A DNA stretch of 60,676 nucleotides from Myxacorys chilensis ATA2-1-KO14 (GCA_019359275.1 JAHHHP010000030.1:1-60676), one strand, 5' to 3'; numbered from the stretch's first letter, positions 44,286 through 53,661 are shown. Notes: generated from the letters alone by a model not told the origin. Numbers and translations are program-made.

Positions 44286-44625
44286 TCTAAACGTTGTGAG
44301 TTTGCCTCTCTAACGTTTAAAGCGTTTAACAAAAGTAGATTAAGTATTGTGTTTTTAGTGTTCAAAAAGTCGCTTCTTTGTTTAACGCTTCGGATGCCAA
44401 AACTTGGTCTCTCTTTTGATTGGATCGAACTACTCAAAAAGAAATAAACAGAATTATTTATTCCTAGTGAGGGATGATCACAAAACTGTGCTTTCCTATG
44501 CTCGAACAGAAAGCAAAGTTGTATCAATTGCTGCAATTCTATACTCAACATTAATTGCGCCGAATCGACGTTTCCTTTCTGGTTGAAAATTTGTTCTTTA
44601 ACTCATTGTCTTTAGGAGGTAGCTT
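44286..44625. other. Non-coding stretch
   Basis: AT-rich, with no gene supported on either strand. It should contain the promoter of the lipoprotein gene that starts at 44626. No repeat was noticed. Confidence 0.6.
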
Positions 44626-45063
44626 ATGAGCTTTTTTCAGCGAAGCCGAAAGATTCTAGCGGCTTTGGCATTAGTTCTAATTCTCACCGTTACGACAGCG
44701 TGCAGTTCTGCGGTTGCTCGTGAACCTCAAACGAAATCTCCAGTTGCTAGCAGCGATTATGGTTCGATTGCAAGAGGAAATACTGCCACAGGTCAAGACT
44801 TTGGAAGCTGGGCTGTGCAAACGTCTAAAGGATTATTAAAAGATGCTTATGTGCGCGATAACAACAAGTTAGGAGTTGTTATTTCACCTCAAGTTCGCCC
44901 TAGCGATGTTAAGCCTTTGACTCAATCTTTGATGCAGGGATTTCATAAGAACTTTCCGAATCAAGATTTGTCGGTATTAGTATATGCACCTGATAAAAAA
45001 TTGATTCTGACGGCTCGGTATGATACTCAATCTAAGCAAATTCAGTATCAGCAACCTAGCTAG
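44626..45063 (+). CDS. Predicted lipoprotein, unknown function
   Basis: The 145-aa product begins with a lipoprotein signal (ILAALALVLILTVTTAC, lipobox TTAC). The mature part has SSDYGSIARGNTATGQDFGSW and a beta-rich C-terminus (LSVLVYAPDKKLILTARYD). TAGGAGG is 7 bases before the ATG. Proteins of this form are seen in cyanobacteria, but I recognise no family. It is followed by the 171-aa gene 43 bases later on the same strand, so the two may be one unit. Confidence 0.65.
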   Translation: MSFFQRSRKILAALALVLILTVTTACSSAVAREPQTKSPVASSDYGSIARGNTATGQDFGSWAVQTSKGLLKDAYVRDNNKLGVVISPQVRPSDVKPLTQSLMQGFHKNFPNQDLSVLVYAPDKKLILTARYDTQSKQIQYQQPS

Positions 45064-45106
45064 TAATAAGCTTTAAAGCATTTGTAAAAATTAGGAGAAT
45101 AAAACA

Positions 45107-45622
45107 ATGGCTAGTAGTGATCAGTACAAGCATCAGATCATGAACGATCTGGCTGGCGGGAATACAGAATCTCTGCCAGATGAATCTGGTTCTTTAGAAA
45201 ATTATGATAACTTTGATGACTTTGCTCAACGGTCTTCGCGAGATGAGCGGCGGAACTTGTTTAGCCGAGCGTTCCACCACGATCGCGTCTCTTCTGCGGA
45301 GATGGAACCTGAACTGCAGCGTGCGATCGCTCAAATCAAACCAAATGAGCGAGGTGATGTTGCCCACGAATTTCTCAAGCAGTTCAAAAAGCGGGGCTTG
45401 AGTGAGCAAGATCTAGCAAAACAGCTAGGGCTATCCACGCATCACGGCAGTCGGATGTCAGCAGATGATGTCGGCAAGTTAGCGGGCTTTGCTTATCACA
45501 ATCATCCTGATATCTTCCATGAGGTCTTAGCGGATCAGCCTGCCCTTGTGAAGTTTCTGAGCAATCCTGTTGTTGGTGCCGCGATGGGCGCGGTTGCCGC
45601 AAAGTGGTTAGGTCACAAATAA
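45107..45622 (+). CDS. Soluble helical protein, unknown function
   Basis: The 171-aa product starts MASSDQYKHQIMNDLAGG. An acidic Asn/Asp-rich region is followed by helices (LQRAIAQIKPNERGDVAHEFLKQFKKRGLSEQDLAKQLGL), an HNHP motif and an Ala/Gly/Val-rich C-terminal helix (VVGAAMGAVAAKWLGHK) that could be membrane-interacting. No family is recognised. TAGGAGAATAAAACA lies before the ATG. It ends just before a strong bidirectional terminator shared with clpC. Confidence 0.65.
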   Translation: MASSDQYKHQIMNDLAGGNTESLPDESGSLENYDNFDDFAQRSSRDERRNLFSRAFHHDRVSSAEMEPELQRAIAQIKPNERGDVAHEFLKQFKKRGLSEQDLAKQLGLSTHHGSRMSADDVGKLAGFAYHNHPDIFHEVLADQPALVKFLSNPVVGAAMGAVAAKWLGHK

Positions 45623-45657
45623 AATCACAAGCGCCAATCTAATGATTGTCTAAACAG

Positions 45658-45694
45658 CAAAGCCGCCCTCTTGATATTCAAGAGGGCGGCTTTG
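45658..45694. terminator. Bidirectional terminator between the 45107 gene and clpC
   Basis: A perfect 17-bp stem (45658-45674 with 45678-45694) and a 3-base loop, with GTCTT after it on the plus strand. It lies 35 bases after one stop and 31 bases after the convergent clpC stop. Confidence 0.85.
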
Positions 45695-45724
45695 TCTTAC
45701 TCACCTGTCGTATCGAATAGCCAC

Positions 45725-48178
45725 TTAAACTGCCATTGCAACTTTGGGCTGCTCGCGTCTGACTTGGATTTGACCATCCTCATCCACCTCAACGATCGCC
45801 GTGTCTCCAGCTTGAATGCGACCTGCGAGGAAGGCTTCTGCCAGGCTATCTTCGAGTAGACGAGCGATCGCACGACGCAACGGACGCGCTCCATAACTCG
45901 GATTGTACCCTTCGGATGCGACCCGCTCTTTGAAGCGATCGCTCACTTGTAAGGTAATGCCTTGCTCTGCAATCCGTTGGGCAGCTTCTGCAATCATGAG
46001 ATCTGCAATCTGCGTCACTTCATCGCGGTTCAACTGATGGAAAACGATAGTCTCGTCAATCCGGTTGAGAAACTCTGGACGGAAGTAATTCTTCAGTTCA
46101 TCGTTCACCTGATTGCGAATCCGACCGTATGCTGCCGCTTCAGACGACTCGGACGACATCTCGAAGCCCAAACCTGCGCCTCCCTTCTCAATCACCTTCG
46201 AGCCTAAGTTCGAGGTCATGATCAGTAAGGTATTCTTGAAGCTAACAGTTCGACCTTTGGAATCGGTCAAACGCCCGTCTTCAAGCAATTGCAGCAACAT
46301 GTTAAACACATCAGGGTGAGCCTTCTCGATTTCGTCGAAGAGCAGCACTGTGTAGGGATTGCGACGAACGGCTTCGGTTAGCTGACCGCCTTCGTCATAG
46401 CCGATGTAGCCAGGAGGCGAACCGATCAGCTTGGAAACGGTGTGCGACTCCATAAACTCAGACATGTCAAGACGAATCATAGCCGAGTCGGAACCAAACA
46501 CCGCTTCAGCCAAAGCTTTGGCAAGCTCGGTCTTACCCACTCCAGTCGGGCCAGAGAAGATAAAGCTGGCGATCGGGCGATTTGGATTGCTTAAGCCCAC
46601 TCGCGATCGCTTGATCGAGCGTGCCACCGCAACCACGGCTTCATCCTGTCCGATCACGCGCTGATGCAAGCGCTGATCTAAGTGCAGCAACATTGCAGAC
46701 TCAGACTCGGTCAGCTTGCTCACCGGAACTCCTGTCCAAGCCGCAACCACTTGCGCGATGTCTTCTTCGCTCACAACTGGCGTTATGCCAGATGCGGTGG
46801 ATGGAGTTTGACCACTCGAAAGCTGAGCTTCTAATGCCAGTTCTTGATCGCGGAGTTGCCCTGCTTTGTCAAAGTCTTGAGCCGTCACCGCCGCTTGCTT
46901 GTCTTTCGTGACTTGCTGCAACTGCTTCTTCAAGACCTTAATTGCAGGATTGGTGTTTCTTAACCGAACCATAGAGCCTGCTTCGTCGATCAGGTCAATC
47001 GCTTTGTCAGGCATAAATCGGTCGGTAATGTAGCGATCGGCAAGAATGGCCGCTGCCTCAACCGCTGCATTGCTAATTGTGAGTTGGTGATGTTGCTCGT
47101 AGCGATCGCGCAGTCCTTTCAGAATCTCGATCGTCTCTTCAACGGTCGGTTCACCCACCATTACTGGCTGGAAGCGTCGCTCTAGAGCCGCGTCGCGCTC
47201 AATGTGCTGACGATACTCATCGAGCGTGGTCGCACCAAGGCACTGAAGCGCTCCACGTGCCAACGCAGGTTTAAGCAAGTTTGCTGCATCCATGCCGCCT
47301 TCATTGCCGCCTGCACCAACAAGGGTATGAATCTCGTCGATCACCAGAATCACATTACCGGACTGCTGCACTTCTTCAAGGATGTTCTTCATGCGCTCCT
47401 CAAAGTCGCCCCGGAAGCGAGTGCCTGCCAGCAAACTACCCATATCAAGCTGAATCACTTGCTTGTCATAGAGCAAATCGGGCACATCCTGAGCGTAAAT
47501 GCGCTGAGCTAATCCTTCTGCGATCGCGGTTTTACCAACTCCTGGTTCACCGACTAACACCGGATTATTCTTCGAGCGGCGACCTAGAATTTGCACCACT
47601 CGCTCGATTTCCTTAGCGCGACCGACGACTGGGTCAAGCTTGCCCTCTGATGCCATTCGAGTTAAATCTGTACCAAACTCGTCTAGCGTGGGCATCCGTT
47701 GAGAGCGCTGAGCAGCACTACCACCACCAACCACAGCAGGTTCTGGCTCTGAAGCAGACTGCATCATTTGAGTGTGCAGGGCAGCTAGATCTACCCCTAG
47801 CGTCGTCAACACCTTGGCTGCAACCCCTTGATTGTCTTGCGCTAATGCCGCTAATAGATGACGCGGACGTACATATCGCTCTCCTGAAAGGCGAGCCGCT
47901 TGAAGCGCCTGTTCGAGAACTTGCTTGCCTTTCGGCGTGAAGGGAAGTTCGGCCAGTGTCGATCCGGTCCCTCGACCTACAATTTTTTCAACTTCGGCAC
48001 GGGCAATGTCGAGCGTTACACCAAATTCTTTCAGAATCGACGCCGCAACCGTATCCGTTTGTTTCAGTAATCCAAGCAAGACCGCTTCTGTACCCACAGA
48101 ATTTTGCCGCAGTCGGCGTGCTTCTTCTTGGGCGTACATGACGGTAGCGATCGCTTGGTCTGTGAAGTATTCAAACAT
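45725..48178 (-). CDS. clpC: Clp protease ATP-binding subunit ClpC
   Basis: This 817-aa HSP100 chaperone is read from ATG 48178 ([22 protein letters not shown]); the longer frame to 48214 is not needed. Two N-domain repeats span 2-145; AAA1 has GEPGVGKT near 210-217; a UVR-type region ([27 protein letters not shown]) sits in the middle domain; AAA2 has [16 protein letters not shown]. The loop GAGLGF supplies the ClpP-binding tripeptide (LGF). It unfolds substrates for the ClpP protease in the cytosol or thylakoid stroma side. Ends at the bidirectional terminator. Confidence 0.97.
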   Translation of the reverse strand: MFEYFTDQAIATVMYAQEEARRLRQNSVGTEAVLLGLLKQTDTVAASILKEFGVTLDIARAEVEKIVGRGTGSTLAELPFTPKGKQVLEQALQAARLSGERYVRPRHLLAALAQDNQGVAAKVLTTLGVDLAALHTQMMQSASEPEPAVVGGGSAAQRSQRMPTLDEFGTDLTRMASEGKLDPVVGRAKEIERVVQILGRRSKNNPVLVGEPGVGKTAIAEGLAQRIYAQDVPDLLYDKQVIQLDMGSLLAGTRFRGDFEERMKNILEEVQQSGNVILVIDEIHTLVGAGGNEGGMDAANLLKPALARGALQCLGATTLDEYRQHIERDAALERRFQPVMVGEPTVEETIEILKGLRDRYEQHHQLTISNAAVEAAAILADRYITDRFMPDKAIDLIDEAGSMVRLRNTNPAIKVLKKQLQQVTKDKQAAVTAQDFDKAGQLRDQELALEAQLSSGQTPSTASGITPVVSEEDIAQVVAAWTGVPVSKLTESESAMLLHLDQRLHQRVIGQDEAVVAVARSIKRSRVGLSNPNRPIASFIFSGPTGVGKTELAKALAEAVFGSDSAMIRLDMSEFMESHTVSKLIGSPPGYIGYDEGGQLTEAVRRNPYTVLLFDEIEKAHPDVFNMLLQLLEDGRLTDSKGRTVSFKNTLLIMTSNLGSKVIEKGGAGLGFEMSSESSEAAAYGRIRNQVNDELKNYFRPEFLNRIDETIVFHQLNRDEVTQIADLMIAEAAQRIAEQGITLQVSDRFKERVASEGYNPSYGARPLRRAIARLLEDSLAEAFLAGRIQAGDTAIVEVDEDGQIQVRREQPKVAMAV

Positions 48179-48495
48179 TGGGACGTTCTCCACTATGCTA
48201 TGTCTGCTGAGCAAATTGCCGAGTCAGACGAAGGAGTCTAGAGTGAGTCTCACTCGTAAACTTTTTTGTAGTTATGTATTCACTTTAATGAGTGGAAGCG
48301 GGAGCAACTAGGGAGGAAAACCGTCTGAGAAAAGGCGGGAAACGTAACCGAGAAGCGGGATGGGGTGGAAGGTAGAGAAAGCCGAAGCAGAGAACAAATT
48401 AGGTTTAACGTCACCGCATTCGTGTAAAGAATGCTACTCGAATCCCTGAATTTATCGCGTAGAAGACGGAATCATTACAGTAGTTTGATGATTGC

Positions 48496-48524
48496 TTGAA
48501 AATAATAAGACCACATTATATACT
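48496..48524 (+). promoter_or_regulatory. Sigma-70 type promoter for the 48620 gene
   Basis: TTGAAA at 48496-48501 and TATACT at 48519-48524 are separated by 17 bases. The gene starts about 95 bases downstream. Confidence 0.65.
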
Positions 48525-48573
48525 ACGACCGACAATCAGGCTTGCTCACAGATTGTATGGCTGATCGATCAGG

Positions 48574-48582
48574 TTATCCACA
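48574..48582 (+). promoter_or_regulatory. DnaA-box consensus nonamer
   Basis: TTATCCACA matches the DnaA-box consensus exactly. It is a single copy inside the 5' leader of the 48620 gene. Confidence 0.35.
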
Positions 48583-48619
48583 GTTGAGCAAATCGCTAAC
48601 TAAACTGGGAGACTGAACT

Positions 48620-48883
48620 ATGAATATTATTGCTTGGGCAATTTTAGGCATCGTAGCAGGCGCGATCGCGAAGCTACTTTATCCTGGAGACCAAGGCGGC
48701 GGAATCGTTAACACCATGCTGCTTGGTATCGTGGGTGCATTCTTGGGCGGAAGCATTGTCACGCTTTTGGTTACAGGCACGATCGCGCTGAACACGTTAC
48801 CCGGTGTGCCCGGTCTGGTTGTTGCCATTTTGGGTGCAATGGTCGCAATTTTCCTATGGGGCTTGGTCACGCGCTCCGTTTAA
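48620..48883 (+). CDS. GlsB/YeaQ/YmgE family membrane protein
   Basis: The 87-aa protein has the transglycosylase-associated family pattern: IIAWAILGIVAGAIAKLLYPGDQGGG, LLGIVGAFLGGSIVTLL and VVAILGAMVAIFLWGLV, three short membrane helices. Such proteins rise in stress and act at the envelope in a way that is not settled. GGGAGA precedes the ATG by 8 bases. A sigma-70 promoter lies about 95 bases upstream. Confidence 0.9.
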   Translation: MNIIAWAILGIVAGAIAKLLYPGDQGGGIVNTMLLGIVGAFLGGSIVTLLVTGTIALNTLPGVPGLVVAILGAMVAIFLWGLVTRSV

Positions 48884-48997
48884 TTAATGCCATTAAATTG
48901 GATACGGATTGGCGAAAGCCAATCCCTAAAAAAGTTTGATTCTATAATTTTCGATCGTGTCTGTGCGGCTCAGTACGAGTTATTGAGGCAAATCGTA

Positions 48998-49840
48998 TCA
49001 CACATGAAAGGGCACGACCGCGAGAGGCAAGACCACAAGCAACAACCACAACCAAGCTCTTGGATTGGTTTCAGGAAGCGGTTCTAAGGGATCAAGCAAG
49101 GCATCGATTCGCTCAGCTAAACGGTTCTTGACAACCGCACTGCTAAACGCCGCACATAATTGATCAGACTCCATTTGAGAGGCACTCACAACAGACAGCA
49201 GCGCTTCTGCCAACAGTAATGGATCACCCTGCTGTGCTGCCCACCGATCTGCACGCAATTCTCTCAGCATCAATAATTCTTGCCACAGCGCATTGGTCTG
49301 TGGCAACCAAGCGGTTAACCGACGCAACCAGCCTAACCAAAAGAACCAGAACGTATCTCGGTAATAGGCGTGGGCTTCTTCATGTCTCAAGACAACTTCT
49401 AAATGGTGTGGCTCAAGCGTTTCTAGTAGTCCCTGGCTAATCACTAACTCTGGGTTCCAAAAGCCGATTTGAGCGACAAAAGGCGCGGACTGATCCAGCA
49501 ATCGAGCGGCAGTTCCACCGATGTCTTGCCGGGGCAACTGTTGGACGCGACGAGTCGATCGCAGGGCGTCACTGCCTAATTGGATCGCCAACACCAAACC
49601 AAGTCCCAAAAAGCCGATCGCGACGCCATAGCTGCCCCAGCCTTCCCACCAGCGCACCATCTGTCCTTTCGGTCCCATCCACAGAATGGCGATCGCGCTG
49701 ACTCCAACCAGCAACGGCGAAAACAAAAACGCTCCCAGCGTCCGATTCCATCGCTGGCTCCAGCCGTCAGCGGTAGGATTCCACGTCAGGCGAACGGAGA
49801 GGGCAACACTTAACGTCACGATCAATAAGACTAGATGCAT
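48998..49840 (-). CDS. M56 family (BlaR1-like) membrane metallopeptidase
   Basis: The 280-aa protein has about four membrane helices and the zinc site HEEAH (H-E-x-x-H) in LEVVLRHEEAHAYYRD, with the third ligand region LRELRADRWAAQ. M56 peptidases cleave or signal to BlaI-type repressors. Its ATG overlaps the BlaI-like stop by one base (TAATG). There is no extracellular penicillin-binding sensor domain, so the input is not beta-lactam. In Synechocystis the related BlaI-BlaR-type pair PetR-PetP is reported to control the plastocyanin/cytochrome c6 copper switch; this pair may be the counterpart. Confidence 0.88.
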   Translation of the reverse strand: MHLVLLIVTLSVALSVRLTWNPTADGWSQRWNRTLGAFLFSPLLVGVSAIAILWMGPKGQMVRWWEGWGSYGVAIGFLGLGLVLAIQLGSDALRSTRRVQQLPRQDIGGTAARLLDQSAPFVAQIGFWNPELVISQGLLETLEPHHLEVVLRHEEAHAYYRDTFWFFWLGWLRRLTAWLPQTNALWQELLMLRELRADRWAAQQGDPLLLAEALLSVVSASQMESDQLCAAFSSAVVKNRLAERIDALLDPLEPLPETNPRAWLWLLLVVLPLAVVPFHV

Positions 49841-50259
49841 TACTTCTCCTCTCTGGCTTGGCGGACGGCTTTAAGGCGTTGCGCGATCGCGTCGAGTTGT
49901 TCGACGCTGGCTTGATCCAAACTATCGGCAAAGGCTGCTACAACATCGGCATTGCCCACCGCGAGAAACTGGTTTAGCTGTTCATAGGCGTGCAAGGCTC
50001 TTGCTTCTGCCTGAGAAATTCGAGCTTTCCAGGTAAAGGAGCGATTTTGTTTGTCGCACAGTAGCCAACCCTTCGCCGTCAAGCGATTCAGAACGGTTGT
50101 TACTGACGTATAGGCCAACTCGCGATCGGGATCATTCAAGATGCGATCGTGGACATCTTTCACAGTGACCGCTTCGAGTTCCCAAACAATGTTCAGAATT
50201 TCAGCCTCAAGCGGGCCGAGGGAGAGATGTTTTGGGCGGTGTTCGGGGAGAGGAGCCAT
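49840..50259 (-). CDS. BlaI/MecI/CopY family repressor
   Basis: The 139-aa protein has the winged-helix core of the BlaI family: LGPLEAEILNIVWELEAVTVKDVHDRI, AYTSVTTVLNRLTAKGWLLCDKQNRSFTWKA, followed by a helical dimerisation tail. It precedes and is coupled to the M56 peptidase gene. It is read towards the M56 gene, divergent from the His-rich secreted protein at 50428. Its operator is not identified; a short dyad TCGT-N3-ACGA lies in the divergent region. Confidence 0.88.
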   Translation of the reverse strand: MAPLPEHRPKHLSLGPLEAEILNIVWELEAVTVKDVHDRILNDPDRELAYTSVTTVLNRLTAKGWLLCDKQNRSFTWKARISQAEARALHAYEQLNQFLAVGNADVVAAFADSLDQASVEQLDAIAQRLKAVRQAREEK

Positions 50260-50427
50260 AGCAATGATAAAAACAAGCTGTTTCTAGAGTAGAGGAAAGC
50301 GATTGGCGTTGCCAAGCTCCAAAGGATCGCCATAAACACGTCTTGAGAAGTTCTACAGAGTGTCGTTTGACGAACAAAATTCAGGAGCGACAGTATAGAG
50401 AAGTCATCCGTCGATTTAACTCAAGTA

Positions 50428-50910
50428 ATGAACCACAGAATTTTTGGCAGTGCGATTAGCGCAGTTCTTAGCATCCTGATTTCTAGCGGAGTCAAAGCCG
50501 ACGAGATGCATTCCCAAAACCCCTCTCACCCTCAACATTCGACCCCTACTCATGCCCACGGTAAGCTAGAAATTCCAGCTGGAACAGCGCTTCCAGCCGT
50601 TGATTTGGAGGTTGCTCCCGACCCAATGGGAGGCTGGAATGTGCAGGTCAAGGCAGAAAATTTCAGGTTTGCTCCAGAGCAGGTCAACCAGACCAACACC
50701 GTGAATGAAGGTCACGCTCACCTCTACGTGGATGGTAAAAAACTAACTCGGCTGTATGGGGCTTGGTACTACTTAGACAAACTACCGACAGGTCCTCACA
50801 GCGTGACTGTGGTGCTCAACACCAACCGTCACGAGGAGCTATTTCACAACGGTAAGCGCATCGAAGCGACACAGCGATTTATTGTTTTTCCGGCTGGTGC
50901 AGGACACTAG
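50428..50910 (+). CDS. Exported His-rich protein, possibly metal related
   Basis: The 160-aa product has a signal peptide (ISAVLSILISSGVKA-DEM) and a His-rich N-terminus (MHSQNPSHPQHSTPTHAHGK). The rest is a beta-rich domain with EGHAHLYVDGKKLTRLYGAWYYLDKLPTGPHSVTVVLNTNRHEELFHNGK, with several His that could bind copper or another metal. No named family is assigned with confidence. It is divergent from a BlaI-M56 pair, so it may be under BlaI control. Start ATG at 50428. Confidence 0.7.
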   Translation: MNHRIFGSAISAVLSILISSGVKADEMHSQNPSHPQHSTPTHAHGKLEIPAGTALPAVDLEVAPDPMGGWNVQVKAENFRFAPEQVNQTNTVNEGHAHLYVDGKKLTRLYGAWYYLDKLPTGPHSVTVVLNTNRHEELFHNGKRIEATQRFIVFPAGAGH

Positions 50911-50965
50911 CGAATAGCATGTCATGATAGGTAAAATCCGTTAAAGGTGAGTGACGGACGATAGA

Positions 50966-52054
50966 ATGAGCCTCAAAAAAATTGTCAAAAAAGATATTGT
51001 CAAATGGTTGCAGCAACGCCCCTGGCTTTTATTGCCAGTGTTGGGCTTGATTCCGCTAACGGGTGCCTACGTCAATCATCGCTTCCCTGAAACAGTTCCA
51101 CCTACGCCCGTCTCGTCTCCTGCTGCGCTCTCGCCCTCACCCGTCACATCGCCATCTCCGCTGCCACTTCCTCCGACGCCTCAAGCATCGCCTCAAGCCA
51201 AAACGTCTCCTCAGCCGTCTAAAAAAGCATCGCCAACACCTGTTGATCCGTCTAAATACACCAAGGAGCAAGCTGCAATCAATGCGCGGTCAAAGGTGGC
51301 ATATGCTGCATCGGCTGGAACTATAGATAGTTTGATTCAGATGCATGTTGCGATCGCAATGGGGGTTCCTTCTGCCGCGATCGCGGCGTCTAACGGGGCA
51401 ACGATTACTAATTCGCAAGGCAAAAAGCTCCAGCAACTCGCCGCGAATACTGCTTATCCGGTTGGAGCTAACGGCGATACGCTAACCGTAGGAAGCACTC
51501 AATTACCCAGCATTGTAGTCGTTGAGCCTGCCTCTGGCGGTCTCCTCTATTTGGGTGATAAACCCTATCGAGGACGGTTTGTTCTTGCTGTTCAAAGTAG
51601 CCGCGTTTGGGTGGTCAACTACATTGATTTGCGGCGCTATCTCCATAGTGTTGTCGCGAGTGAAGTGTCACCGAGTTGGAATGCTCAAGCCCTGAAAGCC
51701 CAAGCAGTCGCCGCGCGATCGTATGCCTTGACCTATTACTTTAAACCTGTGAATAGCCTCTATCAGATGGGATCTGATGAGTACTACCAGGTCTATAGCG
51801 GCACAGAGCGAGAGGACGATCGCACGAGTCGAGCCGTTGACGAAACCTCAGGGGAATTTGTCAGCTATAAAGGCGGAATTGTCGAGTCTCTCTATGCGGC
51901 CTCCGACAGTATTGTGGTCGAGGCATTCAAAGGCAGAGGCATGAGCCAATTAGGAGCGTTAAATCTGGCAGAGCAGGGATACAGCTATCTGCAAATTTTG
52001 GCGACTTATTATCCTAAAACTGGAGTTGCCAAAATCGAGCAAGATTACGAGTAG
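50966..52054 (+). CDS. SpoIID/LytB-domain protein
   Basis: The ATG at 50966 is chosen over the GTG at 50951, whose putative ribosome site touches it. The product (362 aa) has one N-terminal membrane anchor, a long Pro/Ser-rich stretch (residues about 45-95) and a SpoIID domain from about 200: RRYLHSVVASEVSPSWNAQALKAQAVAARSYAL, with the catalytic Glu in SEVSPSW, and GRGMSQLGALNLAEQGYSYLQIL at the end. SpoIID enzymes are lytic transglycosylases that cut denuded peptidoglycan. In a cyanobacterium it should act on the cell wall outside sporulation. Confidence 0.88.
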   Translation: MSLKKIVKKDIVKWLQQRPWLLLPVLGLIPLTGAYVNHRFPETVPPTPVSSPAALSPSPVTSPSPLPLPPTPQASPQAKTSPQPSKKASPTPVDPSKYTKEQAAINARSKVAYAASAGTIDSLIQMHVAIAMGVPSAAIAASNGATITNSQGKKLQQLAANTAYPVGANGDTLTVGSTQLPSIVVVEPASGGLLYLGDKPYRGRFVLAVQSSRVWVVNYIDLRRYLHSVVASEVSPSWNAQALKAQAVAARSYALTYYFKPVNSLYQMGSDEYYQVYSGTEREDDRTSRAVDETSGEFVSYKGGIVESLYAASDSIVVEAFKGRGMSQLGALNLAEQGYSYLQILATYYPKTGVAKIEQDYE

Positions 52055-52174
52055 CATCAGCATCTCCTTCTCATGACGGGGCTATCAGCCCTAAAAGGTT
52101 CTACCCTAAGGAACTGCTCAGGTCTAAAGCGATTTTCTAGTCTTATATCGTACTGGTTTAAGAAGGAAACGTTT

Positions 52175-52762
52175 ATGACAGCTGCTACGGAACCAAAAGG
52201 TTCAAATAAATTTCATGCGTCATTTTGGTCAGGCCTGCTTTTAATTGTGTTTGGTGTAATAGGAATTGCTGCCCCTACTTTTTCTTCGCTAGTTGTTGAA
52301 ACCTGGATTTCTTTGATTCTGTTTTCTTCAGGTGTAACAAAGATTGTTTATGCATTCCAGACCCGTGAAGAGGGTTTTGTTTGGAAGCTTTTGATTGGTG
52401 CGCTCTATATCGCAACTGGTGCATCGCTGTTCTTCCAACCGCTGACTGGCGTTCTAACGCTGACGCTATTACTTGGTAGCTTCCTTCTGACAGAAGGAGT
52501 ATTCAATATCATCTTGGCATTCCGCCTAAAATCGCAGCCTAACTGGACGTGGATTCTCGTCGATGGCCTCGTGACGCTAGGCCTCGGTGCGCTGGTTTGG
52601 CTTCAGTTTCCGTCCGATGCCCCTTGGCTACTTGGAACCTTAGTCGGCGCAAGTATTTTATTCTCTGGCATCTCGCGATCGCTTCTTGCCCTCAAGCCAC
52701 CAACGGCTACTACGGCGTCAAATCAGTCAAATCAACCGGATCAAGCCCCTTCAGCTTCATAA
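52175..52762 (+). CDS. HdeD-family membrane protein
   Basis: From ATG 52175 (AAGAAGGAAACG upstream) the product is 195 aa with about six membrane helices in the DUF308/HdeD pattern: FWSGLLLIVFGVIGIAAPTFSSLVVETWISLILFSSGVTKI, WKLLIGALYIATGASLFFQPLTG, and a helix pair after LVDGLVTLG. HdeD relates to acid resistance in enterobacteria; cyanobacterial members are seen often, with unclear function. The Gln/Asn-rich tail is typical. Frames extending upstream lack family sequence. Confidence 0.88.
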   Translation: MTAATEPKGSNKFHASFWSGLLLIVFGVIGIAAPTFSSLVVETWISLILFSSGVTKIVYAFQTREEGFVWKLLIGALYIATGASLFFQPLTGVLTLTLLLGSFLLTEGVFNIILAFRLKSQPNWTWILVDGLVTLGLGALVWLQFPSDAPWLLGTLVGASILFSGISRSLLALKPPTATTASNQSNQPDQAPSAS

Positions 52763-52805
52763 CAGGGTAGACAGAACGCGATCTGCTTTAGCAGATATAT
52801 CTCGT

Positions 52806-52867
52806 GATCGCGTTCCTCCTTCATGTGTGATTAGCGCAGAGCGCAACTCTAATGAACCCGCGATCGC
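52806..52867. repeat. 62-bp direct repeat, copy 1
   Basis: Identical to 53543-53604 at 56 of 62 positions, with 28 bases exact in the centre. It lies downstream of the minus-strand toxin gene. Confidence 0.9.
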
Positions 52868-52950
52868 AATTGCGATCGCGCTTTCGGTTTAGGGTTGATT
52901 GAGGCGACAGATCGACGACCTTAACTAACCTACAAGGTCAGGCGATCGCG

Positions 52951-53217
52951 CTAGGCTTCATAGTGATATTTGCAGGCAGCGACGATAATTTCATCGTCTG
53001 TTACGGTGTATATCAAACGATGCTCATCGCTAATCCGCCGTGACCAGAAGCCGCTTAAGTTGTGCTTGAGGGGTTCTGGCTTTCCTAAACCTGCAAATGG
53101 AGAGCGATCGATGTCTTTCAGCAGTTCCACAATTTTCTTATGAAGCTTTTTGTCGAGTTGCGCCCATTCAGTGAAGTCTTCAAAAGCGCTTGTTTCAAAA
53201 ACAACTCTACGTTTCAC
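52951..53217 (-). CDS. Txe/YoeB family toxin (RelE superfamily)
   Basis: The 88-aa protein fits YoeB: RRVVFETSAFEDFTEWAQLDKKLHKKIVELLKDIDRSPFAGLGKPEPLKHNLSGFWSRRI, DEHRLIYTV and ACKYHYEA at the end. The Glu, Arg and C-terminal Tyr/His of the mRNase site are present. YoeB cleaves mRNA on the ribosome. The GTG start overlaps the antitoxin stop (GTGA at 53214-53217). It appears intact. Confidence 0.9.
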   Translation of the reverse strand: MKRRVVFETSAFEDFTEWAQLDKKLHKKIVELLKDIDRSPFAGLGKPEPLKHNLSGFWSRRISDEHRLIYTVTDDEIIVAACKYHYEA

Positions 53218-53438
53218 TCCAGTTCATCTAGATTGACTTCGATCAGGTTGGATCGCTGCTTAACATTTTCAACCGCTTGCAGCAGTCGAGTACGGTTCGG
53301 AGCCGAACCCATGAGATGAGCCGTTTCATCTACGCCGTACACAACAATCTCGATCTCCTGATCCTTAAAGGTTGCTTTCAGCCCTGCTAAAAAATTTTCG
53401 TCGAGTTCGTTGGCGTTCAAACGATAAACGGTTTGCAT
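53214..53438 (-). CDS. Antitoxin of the YoeB-like pair
   Basis: The 74-aa product starts MQTVYRLNANELDENFLAGLKATFKDQEIEIVVY, a small beta-alpha fold unlike classical YefM but typical of cyanobacterial partners of YoeB-like toxins, with a C-terminal helical tail (TRLLQAVENVKQRSNLIEVNLDELE). AAAGGAG precedes the ATG. It is translated first and coupled to the toxin. Confidence 0.8.
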   Translation of the reverse strand: MQTVYRLNANELDENFLAGLKATFKDQEIEIVVYGVDETAHLMGSAPNRTRLLQAVENVKQRSNLIEVNLDELE

Positions 53439-53542
53439 AGCTCCTTTTGTCGTCAGTGAAAATCCTGGGTTTGCTAATCCAATGTTAGACGTTTTCCGAA
53501 GACTGCGCCCTCATTGCTTTTCACTTTCCCAGAAACTTCAAC

Positions 53543-53604
53543 GATCGCGTTCATCCCTCACGTGTGATTAGCGCAGAGCGCAACTCTAAAGAAAGCGCGA
53601 TCGC
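53543..53604. repeat. 62-bp direct repeat, copy 2
   Basis: Partner of 52806-52867, same orientation, 737 bases away. It lies about 105 bases upstream of the antitoxin start, so the pair brackets the whole TA module. Confidence 0.9.
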
Positions 53605-53661
53605 GGGTTGGGTCTGATTAATCGCGATCGACAATAGCGACTACATACAGCAACTGAAATA

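Larger units (their letters stand above)
48179..48619. other. Divergent promoter region clpC / glsB-like
   Basis: About 440 bases without a gene. It holds the clpC promoter on the minus side and, on the plus side, a good sigma-70 type promoter (48496-48524) and a DnaA-box-like nonamer (48574-48582). No repeat was noticed. Confidence 0.6.

Noticed and set aside
48887..49087. A 66-aa plus-strand frame after the glsB-like gene
   Set aside because: It runs into the antisense of the M56 peptidase gene and shows no protein-like features.
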